In this document: piece after piece, positions 43,570 to 52,712 of the stretch | Numbering within the stretch: the stretch's first letter is position 1 | Layout of the letters: each line of letters opens with the position of its first letter | NCBI RefSeq assembly: GCF_001456355.1 | Contig: NZ_CP010271.1 | Coordinates: forward strand, 4,216,001 to 4,280,000 | Source: Mycobacteroides saopaulense | GTDB lineage: Bacteria; Actinomycetota; Actinomycetes; Mycobacteriales; Mycobacteriaceae | DNA: 64,000 nt | Reading direction: 5' to 3' | Made by a program: the position numbers and the translations under genes | Notes under the pieces: generated by a model | The model's input: the letters and a program-made list of their open reading frames with translations, nothing else | Database searches by the model: none | Told to the model about the DNA's origin: nothing

Positions 43570-45011
43570 GACGTCATATTCTCGTCGCTTCTGCCGATCG
43601 CGTCCAGCCGTTCGGTCACTTTGGTTAGCGCCTTGTGCACCGATGGCAGGTCACGGTTGCGCAAAGCCGTTGCCCGTGCGGTGTTCATGGCAGCTTCACG
43701 CAGCTCGGAGTCGATTTGTCCCACCCGGGCGGCCAGCTTGTCGTTCTCGCGTTCGTCGATCTCCACGAGGTCGGCGTTCAGCCGGGTCTCCACCTCCAGC
43801 ACGCGCGCGGCCACCCACTGCTCCAGATACGCACGCAGCTCCCCCATGGTGTCGCCCAGCCAACGGTCCAGCACCGTCCGGTCGTGCAAGAGCCCGCGCA
43901 CCGCCACCAACCACACCGCGATGCAGGCCCCGGCCACCAGTCCCACCGCCAAACCAACCAGTGCCAGCCCCGGCCACGCGTAGGCCACCAGCCGCGAGAC
44001 CGTCAACGCCGCGCCCAACCCGAAGAACACTCCGAACAGCGCCATCATCCGGGTCTCCAGACGCCGTGACCGCACAGACGGATCCCCCGCTTCGGGCGGC
44101 ACCGGGCGGTTCGAGCTGGGCCGCGGCGCGACCCAGCGCTGGGTCACCTCGGCGGAAACTTCGGCAAGGTGCTCTTCGGTGCCCTGCTCGACCTCGGCGA
44201 CCACCTCTGCCATGCGTCGTCGCACCCGGTCACCGAAGCCTGCGACATCGCGGCGCTTCAGTTCGGCGATGTCCTCGCGCAGCTCGCCGCCCACCGACCC
44301 GACCCGCTTGCGCGCGAAGTACAACAGGGTCATGCGGGCCTGCGCAATGCGGTTGCGCAATGCCAGGGTGCGTTCGGACTTACCGGAACGTGTGCGCCGC
44401 ACCGCGGCCTGCCGCTGATTGCGCAACTCGTCGGCGCGCGCGCCCTCGCCGGCCTCCGGCGGCACGTTCAACATTCCTTGCAGACGAGTCGCCCAGGCAC
44501 GCAGCCGGTTTCGCTCTTCCAGCCCGGGTTCCCGGCGGATCTCACGCACCGCCCGTACCAGGTCGTCGAGCCCCGGTGCGCCACCGCGCGTCGACACTCC
44601 GAGCCAGGTGATGCCGCTGAACCGGGAATCGTGCTGGGCCAAGATCTCACGGTTCCGCTTCATCACGTCGCGCCAGGACTGGTGCACATCGATCTTGGAG
44701 ACCACCGCGATGAGCGCATCGGTGTTGGCAGCGGCCAACTGAATCAGACCGCAGTCCGACGGCGTCAACGGCGCGGTTCCGCTGCACACGAAGACCACCG
44801 CACCCGGCGCCTGTCCATGCCGCAGATCTTCGGGTTCGACGATGCGGATCCCCGACATCCGTGATGTCAGCTCGGCGGCCAGCGTACTCGCGCCGGCCAG
44901 CCAGCTTCCGGTGACCATCACGGAGTCTTGGAGCTCCACGCCGAGTGGACCGAGCGCCGGATCCACCGTCAGCACCAGCTCGTCGACCTGTCTGTCTGTG
45001 GACGTGTTCAT
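43566..45011 (-). CDS. Rv0210-like GTPase-like membrane protein (degenerate P-loop)
   Basis: A 481-residue protein of dynamin/GTPase-like plan. The N-terminal nucleotide-binding fold has a P-loop at residues 35-43 (GSWLAGAST) where the usual Lys is Ala41. A G4-like VSKID follows near residue 100. The middle is a long charged helical region (about 180-300), then two membrane spans at about 330-378, then another helical coil to the C-terminus. Overlaps both neighbours by 4 nt. The paired gene upstream has the same kind of P-loop loss. Possible membrane-remodelling or scaffold protein; activity unproven. Confidence 0.75.
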   Translation of the reverse strand: MNTSTDRQVDELVLTVDPALGPLGVELQDSVMVTGSWLAGASTLAAELTSRMSGIRIVEPEDLRHGQAPGAVVFVCSGTAPLTPSDCGLIQLAAANTDALIAVVSKIDVHQSWRDVMKRNREILAQHDSRFSGITWLGVSTRGGAPGLDDLVRAVREIRREPGLEERNRLRAWATRLQGMLNVPPEAGEGARADELRNQRQAAVRRTRSGKSERTLALRNRIAQARMTLLYFARKRVGSVGGELREDIAELKRRDVAGFGDRVRRRMAEVVAEVEQGTEEHLAEVSAEVTQRWVAPRPSSNRPVPPEAGDPSVRSRRLETRMMALFGVFFGLGAALTVSRLVAYAWPGLALVGLAVGLVAGACIAVWLVAVRGLLHDRTVLDRWLGDTMGELRAYLEQWVAARVLEVETRLNADLVEIDERENDKLAARVGQIDSELREAAMNTARATALRNRDLPSVHKALTKVTERLDAIGRSDENMTS

Positions 45012-46072
45012 GCGCGCCCTCCCGCGCGTCGCCACAGCCGCAGCGACCCCCGCACGATGTCGGTGCCCATCGCGGCGTACGTGGCGTTCACCGGGCCGGT
45101 GGCGAACCGCTGCCAATGCTCGGCGCGGTACCGATGATCTTCGGGGTGATCGCTGCGCTCCACCGGTATGCCTGCGGCCGTGGCGGCGTCCACCGCGCAC
45201 TGCATCGCAGCCACCACCACGTCGTCGCTGTTCAGAAAGGAATCGATCTGCATCGGCAGTACACCGGTGACTCCAATCTTGCGGAGTTCGGCCAGCACCG
45301 TGCGCATCCGCCGATACCAACCCTGGGCGACGGCGGCGCGGATTGCGTCCACCACCGCGTCGATGCCCGACAGGTCGCGCAGCAGCGAGGTCAGTCCGGG
45401 AGCCGCCAGGCTGGGGACCTGCCGCAGGGCCCCGATCGCGCATCCCATCGGATACAGGTCCAGTTCGTGCAGGAGTCGCTGCCGCATCGCCACCGGCACC
45501 TCGTGAGTGCAGGCGACAAAGGCGTCGACGGAACTGGTGTCGGCCGGGTTGTCGACCATCAGCTTGAGGGCCTCGACCATGCCGTCGTCCAATGTGACCA
45601 AGGGGACGTGCGCAGACAGCGGTAGCGTCGGCACCCGTGTCTCGGCGCGGTACTGGACGCAGCGCTCCACCGCGGCGGTCCAGGGCCCACGCGCGGCGCC
45701 AGGATCGGTCAGATCGGCCTTGTTGAGAATCAACACCTTGGGTGCGCTCGATGCCTCCAGAACGGCACGATCTTCGGGCTTGAGCGCCTCCGCGAAAACC
45801 ACGATGTCCACGTCGGCTGTCAATGGTTCCGACGGAATCGGCACCTCGATGAGTGCGTGCCCTGGCCCGTCTTCGACCGGCAGGGTGCGGCCCAACGCGG
45901 CGATCACGCTGGTGACGCCCACCCCGGCGCGACCCCGGACGGTGACCCGCAGCGGATCCCCGGCCCGCACCGCGACATCGTGAATGCGCTGGCCACCATG
46001 GACCTGGCGAACCTCCGGACGCGTCGTGAACCGGTCCAGCGTCGCCCGGAAGACCTCGAACCCCCGCGTCAT
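45008..46072 (-). CDS. Rv0209-like GTPase-like protein (degenerate P-loop)
   Basis: A 354-residue soluble protein with a G-domain outline. The P-loop at residues 47-55 is GRAGVGVTS with Val53 in place of Lys, and a good G4 motif ILNKADL appears near residue 115. The C-terminal half is helical with no membrane span. ATG 46072 is chosen near the family length; the open frame continues 30 codons upstream (a GTG inside it is an alternative). Overlaps the next gene by ATGA. With its neighbour it forms a conserved two-protein set next to pckA. Role unknown. Confidence 0.75.
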   Translation of the reverse strand: MTRGFEVFRATLDRFTTRPEVRQVHGGQRIHDVAVRAGDPLRVTVRGRAGVGVTSVIAALGRTLPVEDGPGHALIEVPIPSEPLTADVDIVVFAEALKPEDRAVLEASSAPKVLILNKADLTDPGAARGPWTAAVERCVQYRAETRVPTLPLSAHVPLVTLDDGMVEALKLMVDNPADTSSVDAFVACTHEVPVAMRQRLLHELDLYPMGCAIGALRQVPSLAAPGLTSLLRDLSGIDAVVDAIRAAVAQGWYRRMRTVLAELRKIGVTGVLPMQIDSFLNSDDVVVAAMQCAVDAATAAGIPVERSDHPEDHRYRAEHWQRFATGPVNATYAAMGTDIVRGSLRLWRRAGGRA

Positions 46073-46206
46073 TGTTGCTTTTCCAGACCCAATCTCATCG
46101 CATGTACGCCAAATGCTCACATTGTCACCTGATCCGGTGGAGGGTTCCACCCTGGTAGGCAACTGTTGAGTATCAATCCGCGCTGGGATTATGGGATCTG
46201 CCGCCT

Positions 46207-47001
46207 ATGGGTGACGATGGAAAGATGCGTTGTGACGGCCAGGAGAGGGGCGTCGGACCAGCTACCGACGAGCTCCAGAGAACCGTCAGTGCTCCGTCCG
46301 CCGATCAGAACCACCATCCCCGCCGCGTCTCGAGCTTCAGATCGCGCGGCTCCTCGCTGTCCGAGGGGCAGCAGAAGGCCTGGGACAAATCGTGGCCGAC
46401 GTATGGCCGCCTGGCCCGCGAGGCCGACGGCTCCTGTCCGCCGCTGGACCCCGCCGCATGGTTCGGGCGCAGCGCCCCGCTGATTCTCGAAATTGGTTGC
46501 GGGACAGGAACATCTACCGCCGCAATGGCGTTGGAGGAGCCCGCATTCGACGTGCTTGCGGTCGAGGTCTACCGCAAGGGCCTGGCCCAGCTGCTCTCGG
46601 CGATCGATCGTGAGGGCATCGAGAACATCCGGCTTATCCGCGGCGACGCCCTGGACGTACTGGAGTACCTGCTGCCCTCGGGGTCGCTGACCGCGGCGCG
46701 GGTCTTCTTCCCCGATCCGTGGCCCAAGTCCCGTCACCACAAGAGGCGGCTGCTGCAACCGGGCACGGTGGCACTGCTCTCGGACCGGCTCCGGCCGGGC
46801 GGCACACTGCATGTGGCGACCGATCACGCGAACTACGCCGAACATATCGCCGAGGTCGGGGACAACGAACCCACTCTGCGACGCCTCGAACTGGGCGATC
46901 CCCGCATCCCGGTCTCAGTGAACCGGCCCACCACCAAGTTCGAAGGCAAGGCGCACACGGTCGGCAGCACCATCAACGACTTCGTCTGGGAGCGATTGTG
47001 A
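46207..47001 (+). CDS. trmB: tRNA (guanine-N7-)-methyltransferase TrmB
   Basis: SAM-dependent enzyme that makes m7G46 in the tRNA variable loop, 264 residues, ortholog of Rv0208c. The SAM site is LILEIGCGTGTSTAAMA (residues about 95-112) and the catalytic/tRNA site is RVFFPDPWPKSRHHKRRL, diagnostic for TrmB. The first 50 residues are a poorly conserved, disordered extension also seen in mycobacteria; ATG 46207 is one of several possible starts. The final bases overlap the next gene's GTG (GTGA). First gene of the trmB-NYN-mmpL3 set. Confidence 0.93.
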   Translation: MGDDGKMRCDGQERGVGPATDELQRTVSAPSADQNHHPRRVSSFRSRGSSLSEGQQKAWDKSWPTYGRLAREADGSCPPLDPAAWFGRSAPLILEIGCGTGTSTAAMALEEPAFDVLAVEVYRKGLAQLLSAIDREGIENIRLIRGDALDVLEYLLPSGSLTAARVFFPDPWPKSRHHKRRLLQPGTVALLSDRLRPGGTLHVATDHANYAEHIAEVGDNEPTLRRLELGDPRIPVSVNRPTTKFEGKAHTVGSTINDFVWERL

Positions 47002-47687
47002 GCCTGGCCGTGGAGGACGCCGCCTGCAGCACCTCGGCCATGGACGAATCCGACCGCCGACGCCGGGTACTGCGGGTACTGCTGGTGTGGGACGCACCGA
47101 ACCTCGACATGGGACTGGGAGCCATCATCGGCGGCCGCCCCTCGGCAGAGAACCGGCCGCGGTTCGACGCGCTGGGCCGTTGGCTGCTGGAGCGCACCGC
47201 CGCCTACTCGGCGGATCACCCCGATTGCCTCGTGGAGCCCGAGGCCACCGTCTTCACCAATATCGCGCCGGGCAGTGCCGAAGTGGTACGCCCATGGGTC
47301 GAGGCGCTGCGCAACGTTGGGTTTGCGGTATTCGCCAAACCCAAGATCGACGAAGACAGCGACGTCGACGCCGACATGCTTGCTCATATCGAGCTGCGGT
47401 CCGCCGAGGGCCTGGCCGGGGTGCTCGTGGCCTCGGCCGATGGCCAGGCTTTCCGCGAACCGCTGGAAATAATCGCCGGTGACGGGGTGCCCGTCAGTGT
47501 GCTGGGATTTCGCGAACATGCGAGTTGGGCGCTAACCTCGGATATTCTGGAGTTCGTCGATCTCGAGGACATACCTGGAGTTTTCCCCCGAGCATTGCCG
47601 CGGGTGTGTCTAGATTCGCTCCCCGACGAAGGCGCCTGGTTGCAGCCATTCCGACCGTTGTCGGCATTGCTCACGTCCAGGACATGA
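46998..47687 (+). CDS. NYN-domain protein (Rv0207c-like)
   Basis: A 229-residue PIN-like NYN-domain protein, a family of predicted RNA nucleases. The active-site Asp cluster is seen in VLLVWDAPNLDMGLG (residues about 26-40) and VDADMLAHIEL. Gene order trmB-this-mmpL3 is conserved in mycobacteria. GTG 46998 overlaps the trmB stop, and an internal ATG 14 codons in is an alternative. Its link to the tRNA modification gene suggests RNA processing; any tie to MmpL3 is positional only. Confidence 0.85.
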   Translation: MSLAVEDAACSTSAMDESDRRRRVLRVLLVWDAPNLDMGLGAIIGGRPSAENRPRFDALGRWLLERTAAYSADHPDCLVEPEATVFTNIAPGSAEVVRPWVEALRNVGFAVFAKPKIDEDSDVDADMLAHIELRSAEGLAGVLVASADGQAFREPLEIIAGDGVPVSVLGFREHASWALTSDILEFVDLEDIPGVFPRALPRVCLDSLPDEGAWLQPFRPLSALLTSRT

Positions 47688-47723
47688 AAACCGGCGCGTG
47701 AGAGACGCTAGTTAGGAGATTCT

Positions 47724-50711
47724 GTGTTCGCCTGGTGGGGCCGAATGGTGTACCGGTATCGGTTCATCGTCGTTGCTGCATTCGTCACCGTTTGCCTGGG
47801 TTCCGGATTGTTCGGAATCACGCTCGGCGATCACGTGACGCAGAGCGGCTTTTTCGCTGACAACAGCGAGTCCGTCAAGGCCTCCGTCATGGCCGACGAC
47901 GCGCTGGGACGTGACCGCACCACGCACGTCGTCGCGGTGATCGCCGCCCCCGAGGGCAAGACGGTCGACGACCCAGCCTTCCAGAAGAAGGTCATCGACC
48001 ACTTCGATCAGCTCCAGAAGGACAATCCCGACGAGGTCTACGGCTGGGCCGGCTGGCTACGCGCCCCCACCACCACCGATCCCACCGTCAAGCGGATGGT
48101 CACCGACGACCGCAAACACACCTTCGTCTCGGTCAGCCTCAAGGGCGACGACGACGACACCATCCTCAACAACTACAAGGCCCTGTCGGATCCCGACAAG
48201 GACGGCGACCCCGCCAAGAACAAGTTCCTGATGGACGGCGTGGACATCAAGCTGGCCGGCCTACAGCCTGTCGCCAGTGAGCTGACCGGAACCATCGGCA
48301 AGGACCAGCAGCGCATGGAGGTCCTGTCGCTGCCGGTCATGGCCGTCGTGCTGTTCTTCGTCTTCGGTGGTGTGATCGCCGCCGGATTGCCACTGATGGT
48401 CGGTGGTCTCACCATCGCCGGCGCGCTGGGCATCATGCGACTGATCACGCTGTTCGCCCCCGTGCACTTCTTCGCACAGCCGGTGGTGACACTGATCGGT
48501 CTGGGTATCGCCATCGACTACTCGCTGTTCATCGTCAGCCGGTTCCGGGAAGAGATCGCCGAGGGCTACGACACCGAAACCGCGGTGCGCCGCACCGTCA
48601 TCACGTCGGGTCGCACCGTCATGTTCTCGGCGACGCTGATCGCGGCCGCCCTGTTGCCGATGCTGATCGTGCCCCAGCAGTTCCTGAGGTCGCTGACGTA
48701 CGCGGGTATCTCCTCGGTGCTGCTCGCCGCGATTCTGGCGGTCACCGTGCTGCCCGCGTGCCTGGGTGTCCTCGGACGACACGTCGACGCGCTGAGCATC
48801 AAGCGGTTCAGCCGCACCAAGTCTCGCGACGAGCTGGAGAACGGCTTCTGGGGACGCACCGTCGTCTTCGTCATGCAGCGGCCGCTGGTGTTCGCCGTGC
48901 CGATCGTCATCGTGATGCTGCTGTTGATCATCCCGCTGGGCAACCTGAAGCTCGGTGGCTTCAGTGAAAAATATTTGCCCCCAACGAATTCCGTGCGCCA
49001 GGCGCAGGAGGATTTCGACCAGCTCTTCCCCGGCTTCCGTACCGAGACCATCACCATCGTCACCAAGGGCGCCACTGATTCGCAGCTCAACCAGATTCGC
49101 GCCGACGCGATGAAGGTCCCCGGCTTCGTGGAGCCCGGTGGCGACAAGTCTCAGATGTGGCAGCGCCGACAGGCCGTCAAGACCGACGGCGATACCAGCG
49201 TCAAGGTCATCCAGAACGCCCTGATCGACCGAAACACCGCCGGGGCCAAGGTCAAACAGCTGCGGGAGATACCCGCACCCAAGGGCGTCACCATGTATGT
49301 CGGTGGCACGCCCGCGCTTGAACAGGACTCCATCGACACCGTCTTCGGCAAGCTGCCCTTCGTGATCGTGATCTTGATCAGCGTCACCACGATCCTGATG
49401 TTCCTGGCCTTCGGTTCGCTGGTGTTGCCGATCAAGGCCGCCGTCATGAGTGCCCTGGGCCTGGGCTCCACCATGGGCATCTTGACGTGGATATTCGTCG
49501 ACGGGCACTTCTCCAAGTGGCTGAACTTCACGCCGACACCGCTGACGGCACCGGTCATCGTGCTGATCATCGTGGTGATCTACGGCCTGTCCAGCGACTA
49601 CGAGGTCTTCTTGATGTCGCGCATGATCGAGGCGCGCCACCAGGGACTGTCGACCACCGAGGCCGTGCGCGTCGGTACCGCCAACACCGGACGAATCATC
49701 ACCGCGGCCGCATTGATCCTCATCGTGGTGGCCGGCGGCTTCGCCTTCTCCGATCTGGTGATGATGAAATACCTGGCCTTCGGTCTCATCGCCGCCCTGA
49801 TCCTCGACGCCACCGTGGTGCGCATGCTGCTGATCCCCGCGGTTATGAAGTTGCTCGGCGACGACTGCTGGTGGGCACCGGCCTGGATGAAGCGCATCCA
49901 GGTCAAGCTCGGCCTCGGCGAGGTCACCCTGGCCGACGAGCGCAAGCGTCCCACCGGCCGCGAGCAGGCCATCGCCGCCGCCTCGTCTCCGGTCGGGTCC
50001 AACGCGCGCACCACCAAACTGCCGATCGCCTCCGAGCGCACCCGTCTGCCCTCGGCGTCCACACCGCGCCAACACGATCCGTCGGCCCCGGCACGACCCA
50101 CGCCGACTCCGCCCGCTCCCCCGACCACTCCGGTCAACCTGGCGGGCAACGCGGGCGAGGACGCGCCCGCGACCACGCGGATGTCGGTGCCCGGCAAGAA
50201 CGTTGCTCCCACCGATGCGCCCACCACACGCGTACCGGGTGGCAATCCGGCGGGCCCGGACGCTCCGACCACGCGTAGCGCTGTTCCGGGCGGTCACCGC
50301 CCGGAACGCCCGAATGCCGATCGGGAGATCGAGTCGTGGCTCGGCGAGCTGCGCGGCCCCAAGCAGTCCGGCTCGACGCCAACCGCGGAGTCGGGTGACG
50401 CGACCACCGCGATTCCCATCGCCAAGCCCCAGCCCTCCAACAGCGCACCGGGCGAGGATGCGACGACGGCTATGCCCATCGCCGCGCCCAATGCGACCCG
50501 GCAGGGCCCGCCGCGGGCGCCGCGTCCGCCGCGGGCCGATCAGCCCGGCGCTCCGTCCGCCGATGCGACGGAAGCGCTGCCGGCCGGTCAGAATCGCGAT
50601 CAGAAGCGCACGCCGCAACAGCAGCAGGAGGCCGACGAGGCCACCCGTCGCAGCCGTGGTGGCAGTGTGAGCGCCCAGGACCTGCTGCGCCGGGAGGGGC
50701 GTCGCATCTAG
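47724..50711 (+). CDS. mmpL3: MmpL3, trehalose monomycolate transporter
   Basis: Essential RND-family flippase that moves trehalose monomycolate across the inner membrane, target of several antimycobacterial compounds (family knowledge). 995 residues from GTG 47724 (AGGAGA before it). The proton-relay Asp-Tyr pairs are both intact: D265-Y266 in AIDYSLFIVSRF and D625-Y626 in LSSDYEVFLMSRM. Twelve membrane spans flank two periplasmic porter domains. The cytoplasmic tail from about residue 735 is long and Pro/Thr-rich, and contains repeats DATTAIPIA (from D892), DATTAMPIA (D912) and DATEALPAG (D947). It is about 50 residues longer than remembered for M. tuberculosis MmpL3. Confidence 0.96.
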   Translation: MFAWWGRMVYRYRFIVVAAFVTVCLGSGLFGITLGDHVTQSGFFADNSESVKASVMADDALGRDRTTHVVAVIAAPEGKTVDDPAFQKKVIDHFDQLQKDNPDEVYGWAGWLRAPTTTDPTVKRMVTDDRKHTFVSVSLKGDDDDTILNNYKALSDPDKDGDPAKNKFLMDGVDIKLAGLQPVASELTGTIGKDQQRMEVLSLPVMAVVLFFVFGGVIAAGLPLMVGGLTIAGALGIMRLITLFAPVHFFAQPVVTLIGLGIAIDYSLFIVSRFREEIAEGYDTETAVRRTVITSGRTVMFSATLIAAALLPMLIVPQQFLRSLTYAGISSVLLAAILAVTVLPACLGVLGRHVDALSIKRFSRTKSRDELENGFWGRTVVFVMQRPLVFAVPIVIVMLLLIIPLGNLKLGGFSEKYLPPTNSVRQAQEDFDQLFPGFRTETITIVTKGATDSQLNQIRADAMKVPGFVEPGGDKSQMWQRRQAVKTDGDTSVKVIQNALIDRNTAGAKVKQLREIPAPKGVTMYVGGTPALEQDSIDTVFGKLPFVIVILISVTTILMFLAFGSLVLPIKAAVMSALGLGSTMGILTWIFVDGHFSKWLNFTPTPLTAPVIVLIIVVIYGLSSDYEVFLMSRMIEARHQGLSTTEAVRVGTANTGRIITAAALILIVVAGGFAFSDLVMMKYLAFGLIAALILDATVVRMLLIPAVMKLLGDDCWWAPAWMKRIQVKLGLGEVTLADERKRPTGREQAIAAASSPVGSNARTTKLPIASERTRLPSASTPRQHDPSAPARPTPTPPAPPTTPVNLAGNAGEDAPATTRMSVPGKNVAPTDAPTTRVPGGNPAGPDAPTTRSAVPGGHRPERPNADREIESWLGELRGPKQSGSTPTAESGDATTAIPIAKPQPSNSAPGEDATTAMPIAAPNATRQGPPRAPRPPRADQPGAPSADATEALPAGQNRDQKRTPQQQQEADEATRRSRGGSVSAQDLLRREGRRI

Positions 50712-50726
50712 CGACGCACCTCGCCT

Positions 50727-50746
50727 CATCTATGCATTCGTAGATG
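50727..50746. terminator. Short hairpin after mmpL3
   Basis: CATCTATG and CGTAGATG (one wobble) close a four-base loop, 15 nt after the mmpL3 stop and 70 nt before the toxin cassette. A weak terminator candidate with no T tract, so read-through into the cassette is possible. Confidence 0.4.
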
Positions 50747-50817
50747 TGATCTCGACTTGGGTGGCGATCTTGAATACCCCCCGTTAGGGTTTCGCCATAC
50801 CCAGGGGAGGGCCACCA

Positions 50818-51120
50818 GTGCTCATTGACAGCGACGACCTGCACATCACGGCATCGGTCGTCCGCGCAATGGCCGACGCATCCAAGAAAGGCTGGCAGGC
50901 GCTCGATAGCGCTGCATCCGTGCTGAAGGAAGGTTGGCTCGGCAATCGCGCTGAGGAGTTCGATGACCAGTATGAGGCGCTGGTATCTCAGGCCGAGAAA
51001 ATCTTGAAGCACCTGGACGAGATACCGCAAAAAATCATCAACAACGTCGAGGCCTACATCGCTCAAGAACAAGCCAATATTGCAGGTATTTCGGGCGTGA
51101 ACGGGCAGATCAACACATGA
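50818..51120 (+). CDS. WXG100-like protein 1 (type VII secretion partner)
   Basis: A 100-residue helical hairpin protein with the WXG100 marks: W40-L41-G42 at the turn (EGWLGNRAEEF) and a C-terminal YxxxE export signal at Y80-E84 (EAYIAQE). Starts at GTG 50818 behind AGGGGAGGG. It opens a four-gene cassette in which every junction overlaps or is 1 nt apart. By analogy with LXG effectors and their small partners, it likely pairs with the next protein and/or the toxin's N-terminus to carry the toxin to an ESX machine encoded elsewhere. Not EsxA/EsxB themselves. Confidence 0.82.
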   Translation: MLIDSDDLHITASVVRAMADASKKGWQALDSAASVLKEGWLGNRAEEFDDQYEALVSQAEKILKHLDEIPQKIINNVEAYIAQEQANIAGISGVNGQINT

Positions 51121-51407
51121 TCGACCGGCTCGTGTTCGACAGAGAGCACATCGACAACACATCGAGGACCCTGACCGAGTATTCAGATCAAGTCGCCGAA
51201 GCAGTGCACAAGGTCACCGCGGAGGTCGACAGGTCTGAACAGTCTTTTCAGGGTGTGGCCGGCGATCAGTTCCGCGAAAGCACCAGAGAATGGCTCAAGG
51301 CCGCTGAGGAGCTGAAGGATGTTCTTGGCGAGATGTCTACCTGGTTGACCGGAGTCGGGCAGACTTATGACGACGCTCGTGCGATCAACAGGTCGATGTT
51401 TGACTGA
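51117..51407 (+). CDS. WXG100-like protein 2 (degenerate motif)
   Basis: A 96-residue helical hairpin. In place of WxG the turn reads F44-Q45-G46 (QSFQGVAGDQF), and no YxxxD/E signal is found near the C-terminus. One complete and one degenerate WXG protein is the usual make-up of heterodimers. ATG overlaps the preceding stop as ATGA; its stop overlaps the toxin start as TGATG. Probable partner or targeting factor for the toxin. Confidence 0.78.
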   Translation: MIDRLVFDREHIDNTSRTLTEYSDQVAEAVHKVTAEVDRSEQSFQGVAGDQFRESTREWLKAAEELKDVLGEMSTWLTGVGQTYDDARAINRSMFD

Positions 51408-52711
51408 TGCCTACCGAGATCGTCTATCGCAACTATTTCAGCATCGCCCGCGATGCTGACGATGCCTCAAAGTTCTTGTCGCAAGGCGCCAGCGCCCTCA
51501 CCCTTGCTCTAGAAGGCACCGACTCGATGGCCGGTAGCGATATCGCCGGAAAGCAGTGGGGCGCAGAGTACGACGAAGCCGCTAAGGGCATCATCGACGG
51601 CATCAACAGCACCACCGCAGCACTTGTCAGCTTTTCAGCCCGGCTGAAGCAAACCGCCTACAACTGGGGCGAATCCGACGGGCTCCAGGGGAGCCTTCCC
51701 GGTGAAGAACGTGCCGATGAGGGGCAGCCGACGACCGTGCAGGCAGCCGCACCACCGTCCGCGATCGGGGATTCGGGAGCAGGACTCCAGGGTGTCATCG
51801 ATCTCGTCGGTGAAATCGGTATTCCGATTCCCAATGGTGATACAGGGAAGCTGGACACCGCTCAATCTGCCTGGAAGAACTTCGCCAACAACGATTTACG
51901 CGCGGCAATCGATGTATTGGCGGCCGGACGAGACACCATCGTCGAAGACAAAAGTCCTGAGATCGATCTCATCGAAGCTGAGTACGGCGAGATCCAAAAC
52001 TCCGTCATTGAGATCGGCAAGGCAGTGGACGCCATCGGCCCGAGTTGCGGGGACTTCAAGGCAACACTGGATAAATTACGGCAAGACATCAAGGACACTG
52101 TTGAGCAGATGCTCATCGAGCAAGCTGCTTCTGTAGCGGTGGGAATAGCGCTCTCATTTGTCACTGCCGGTATCGCCAGTGCGGCGGGCGCTGGTGTTGC
52201 CGCCTGGCGCATCACAAAGGCCTCCAAGTACATCAAGAATCTTATTGAGACTGCGGTCACCACAGCCAAACTCTCCAAGACAGGCCGGGCGCTCGCCGAA
52301 GGGGTTACAAAGTTCAAAGGGGCGATGGAGGCGTTGGCGGCGAAACTCCCCAAGCCACTGCGCCCGGGTAAGACCAAAACGCCTGAACCTCCCAAGCTCC
52401 AAGTCACGTACAAGAAGAGCAACCTGGACAAAAAATTCGATTCGCACGCCAAGGACATGTTTGGAATCGAAGGAAACCGAAACAAGGCGAACCTGGAGAA
52501 ATTTCAGAAATCAATTGAGGGATTTCTCGAAGATCCTGCGAACAAGAGGATCAGCGTGCCCGACTACCATGGACAGGGGCCTGCGGTTGTTACCTACAAT
52601 CCAATGACCAGGAAGATGGTCATGCAGAGGCCGAATGGCGAGTTCTGGTCATGCTGGGAAATGACGCCTCAGCAGTATCAAGGACTGCTCAACGGCGGAA
52701 AGTTCTGGTGA
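51407..52711 (+). CDS. Large toxin: helical WXG-like N-terminus, hydrophobic segment, colicin D-like C-terminal nuclease
   Basis: A 434-residue modular protein. Residues 1-90 are helical with a W-G turn (KQWGAEYDEAA), like the export domains of type VII effectors. Residues about 95-125 are a Pro/Ala linker. A hydrophobic stretch lies at about 240-270 (AVGIALSFVTAGIASAAGAG). The last 95 residues resemble the colicin D tRNase domain common in actinobacterial polymorphic toxins: KFDSHAKDMFGI with His347, GNRNKANLEKF, VVTYNPMTRKM, and GEFWSCWEMTPQQY near the end. Colicin D cuts tRNA-Arg anticodon loops; the same target is inferred, not shown. Hand-counted GC here is about 50%, well below the flanks. 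Confidence 0.8.
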   Translation: MPTEIVYRNYFSIARDADDASKFLSQGASALTLALEGTDSMAGSDIAGKQWGAEYDEAAKGIIDGINSTTAALVSFSARLKQTAYNWGESDGLQGSLPGEERADEGQPTTVQAAAPPSAIGDSGAGLQGVIDLVGEIGIPIPNGDTGKLDTAQSAWKNFANNDLRAAIDVLAAGRDTIVEDKSPEIDLIEAEYGEIQNSVIEIGKAVDAIGPSCGDFKATLDKLRQDIKDTVEQMLIEQAASVAVGIALSFVTAGIASAAGAGVAAWRITKASKYIKNLIETAVTTAKLSKTGRALAEGVTKFKGAMEALAAKLPKPLRPGKTKTPEPPKLQVTYKKSNLDKKFDSHAKDMFGIEGNRNKANLEKFQKSIEGFLEDPANKRISVPDYHGQGPAVVTYNPMTRKMVMQRPNGEFWSCWEMTPQQYQGLLNGGKFW

Positions 52712-52712
52712 C

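Noticed and set aside
48261..50729. An 822-codon minus-strand open frame opposite mmpL3
   Set aside because: Composition is dominated by Gly, Arg, His and Gln without any domain, as expected from the antisense of a GC-rich gene; mmpL3 on the plus strand is certain.
50818..51407. EsxA/EsxB of a complete ESX locus
   Set aside because: No EccA-E, EspG or mycosin genes are nearby; the pair belongs to a toxin cassette that must borrow a secretion machine.
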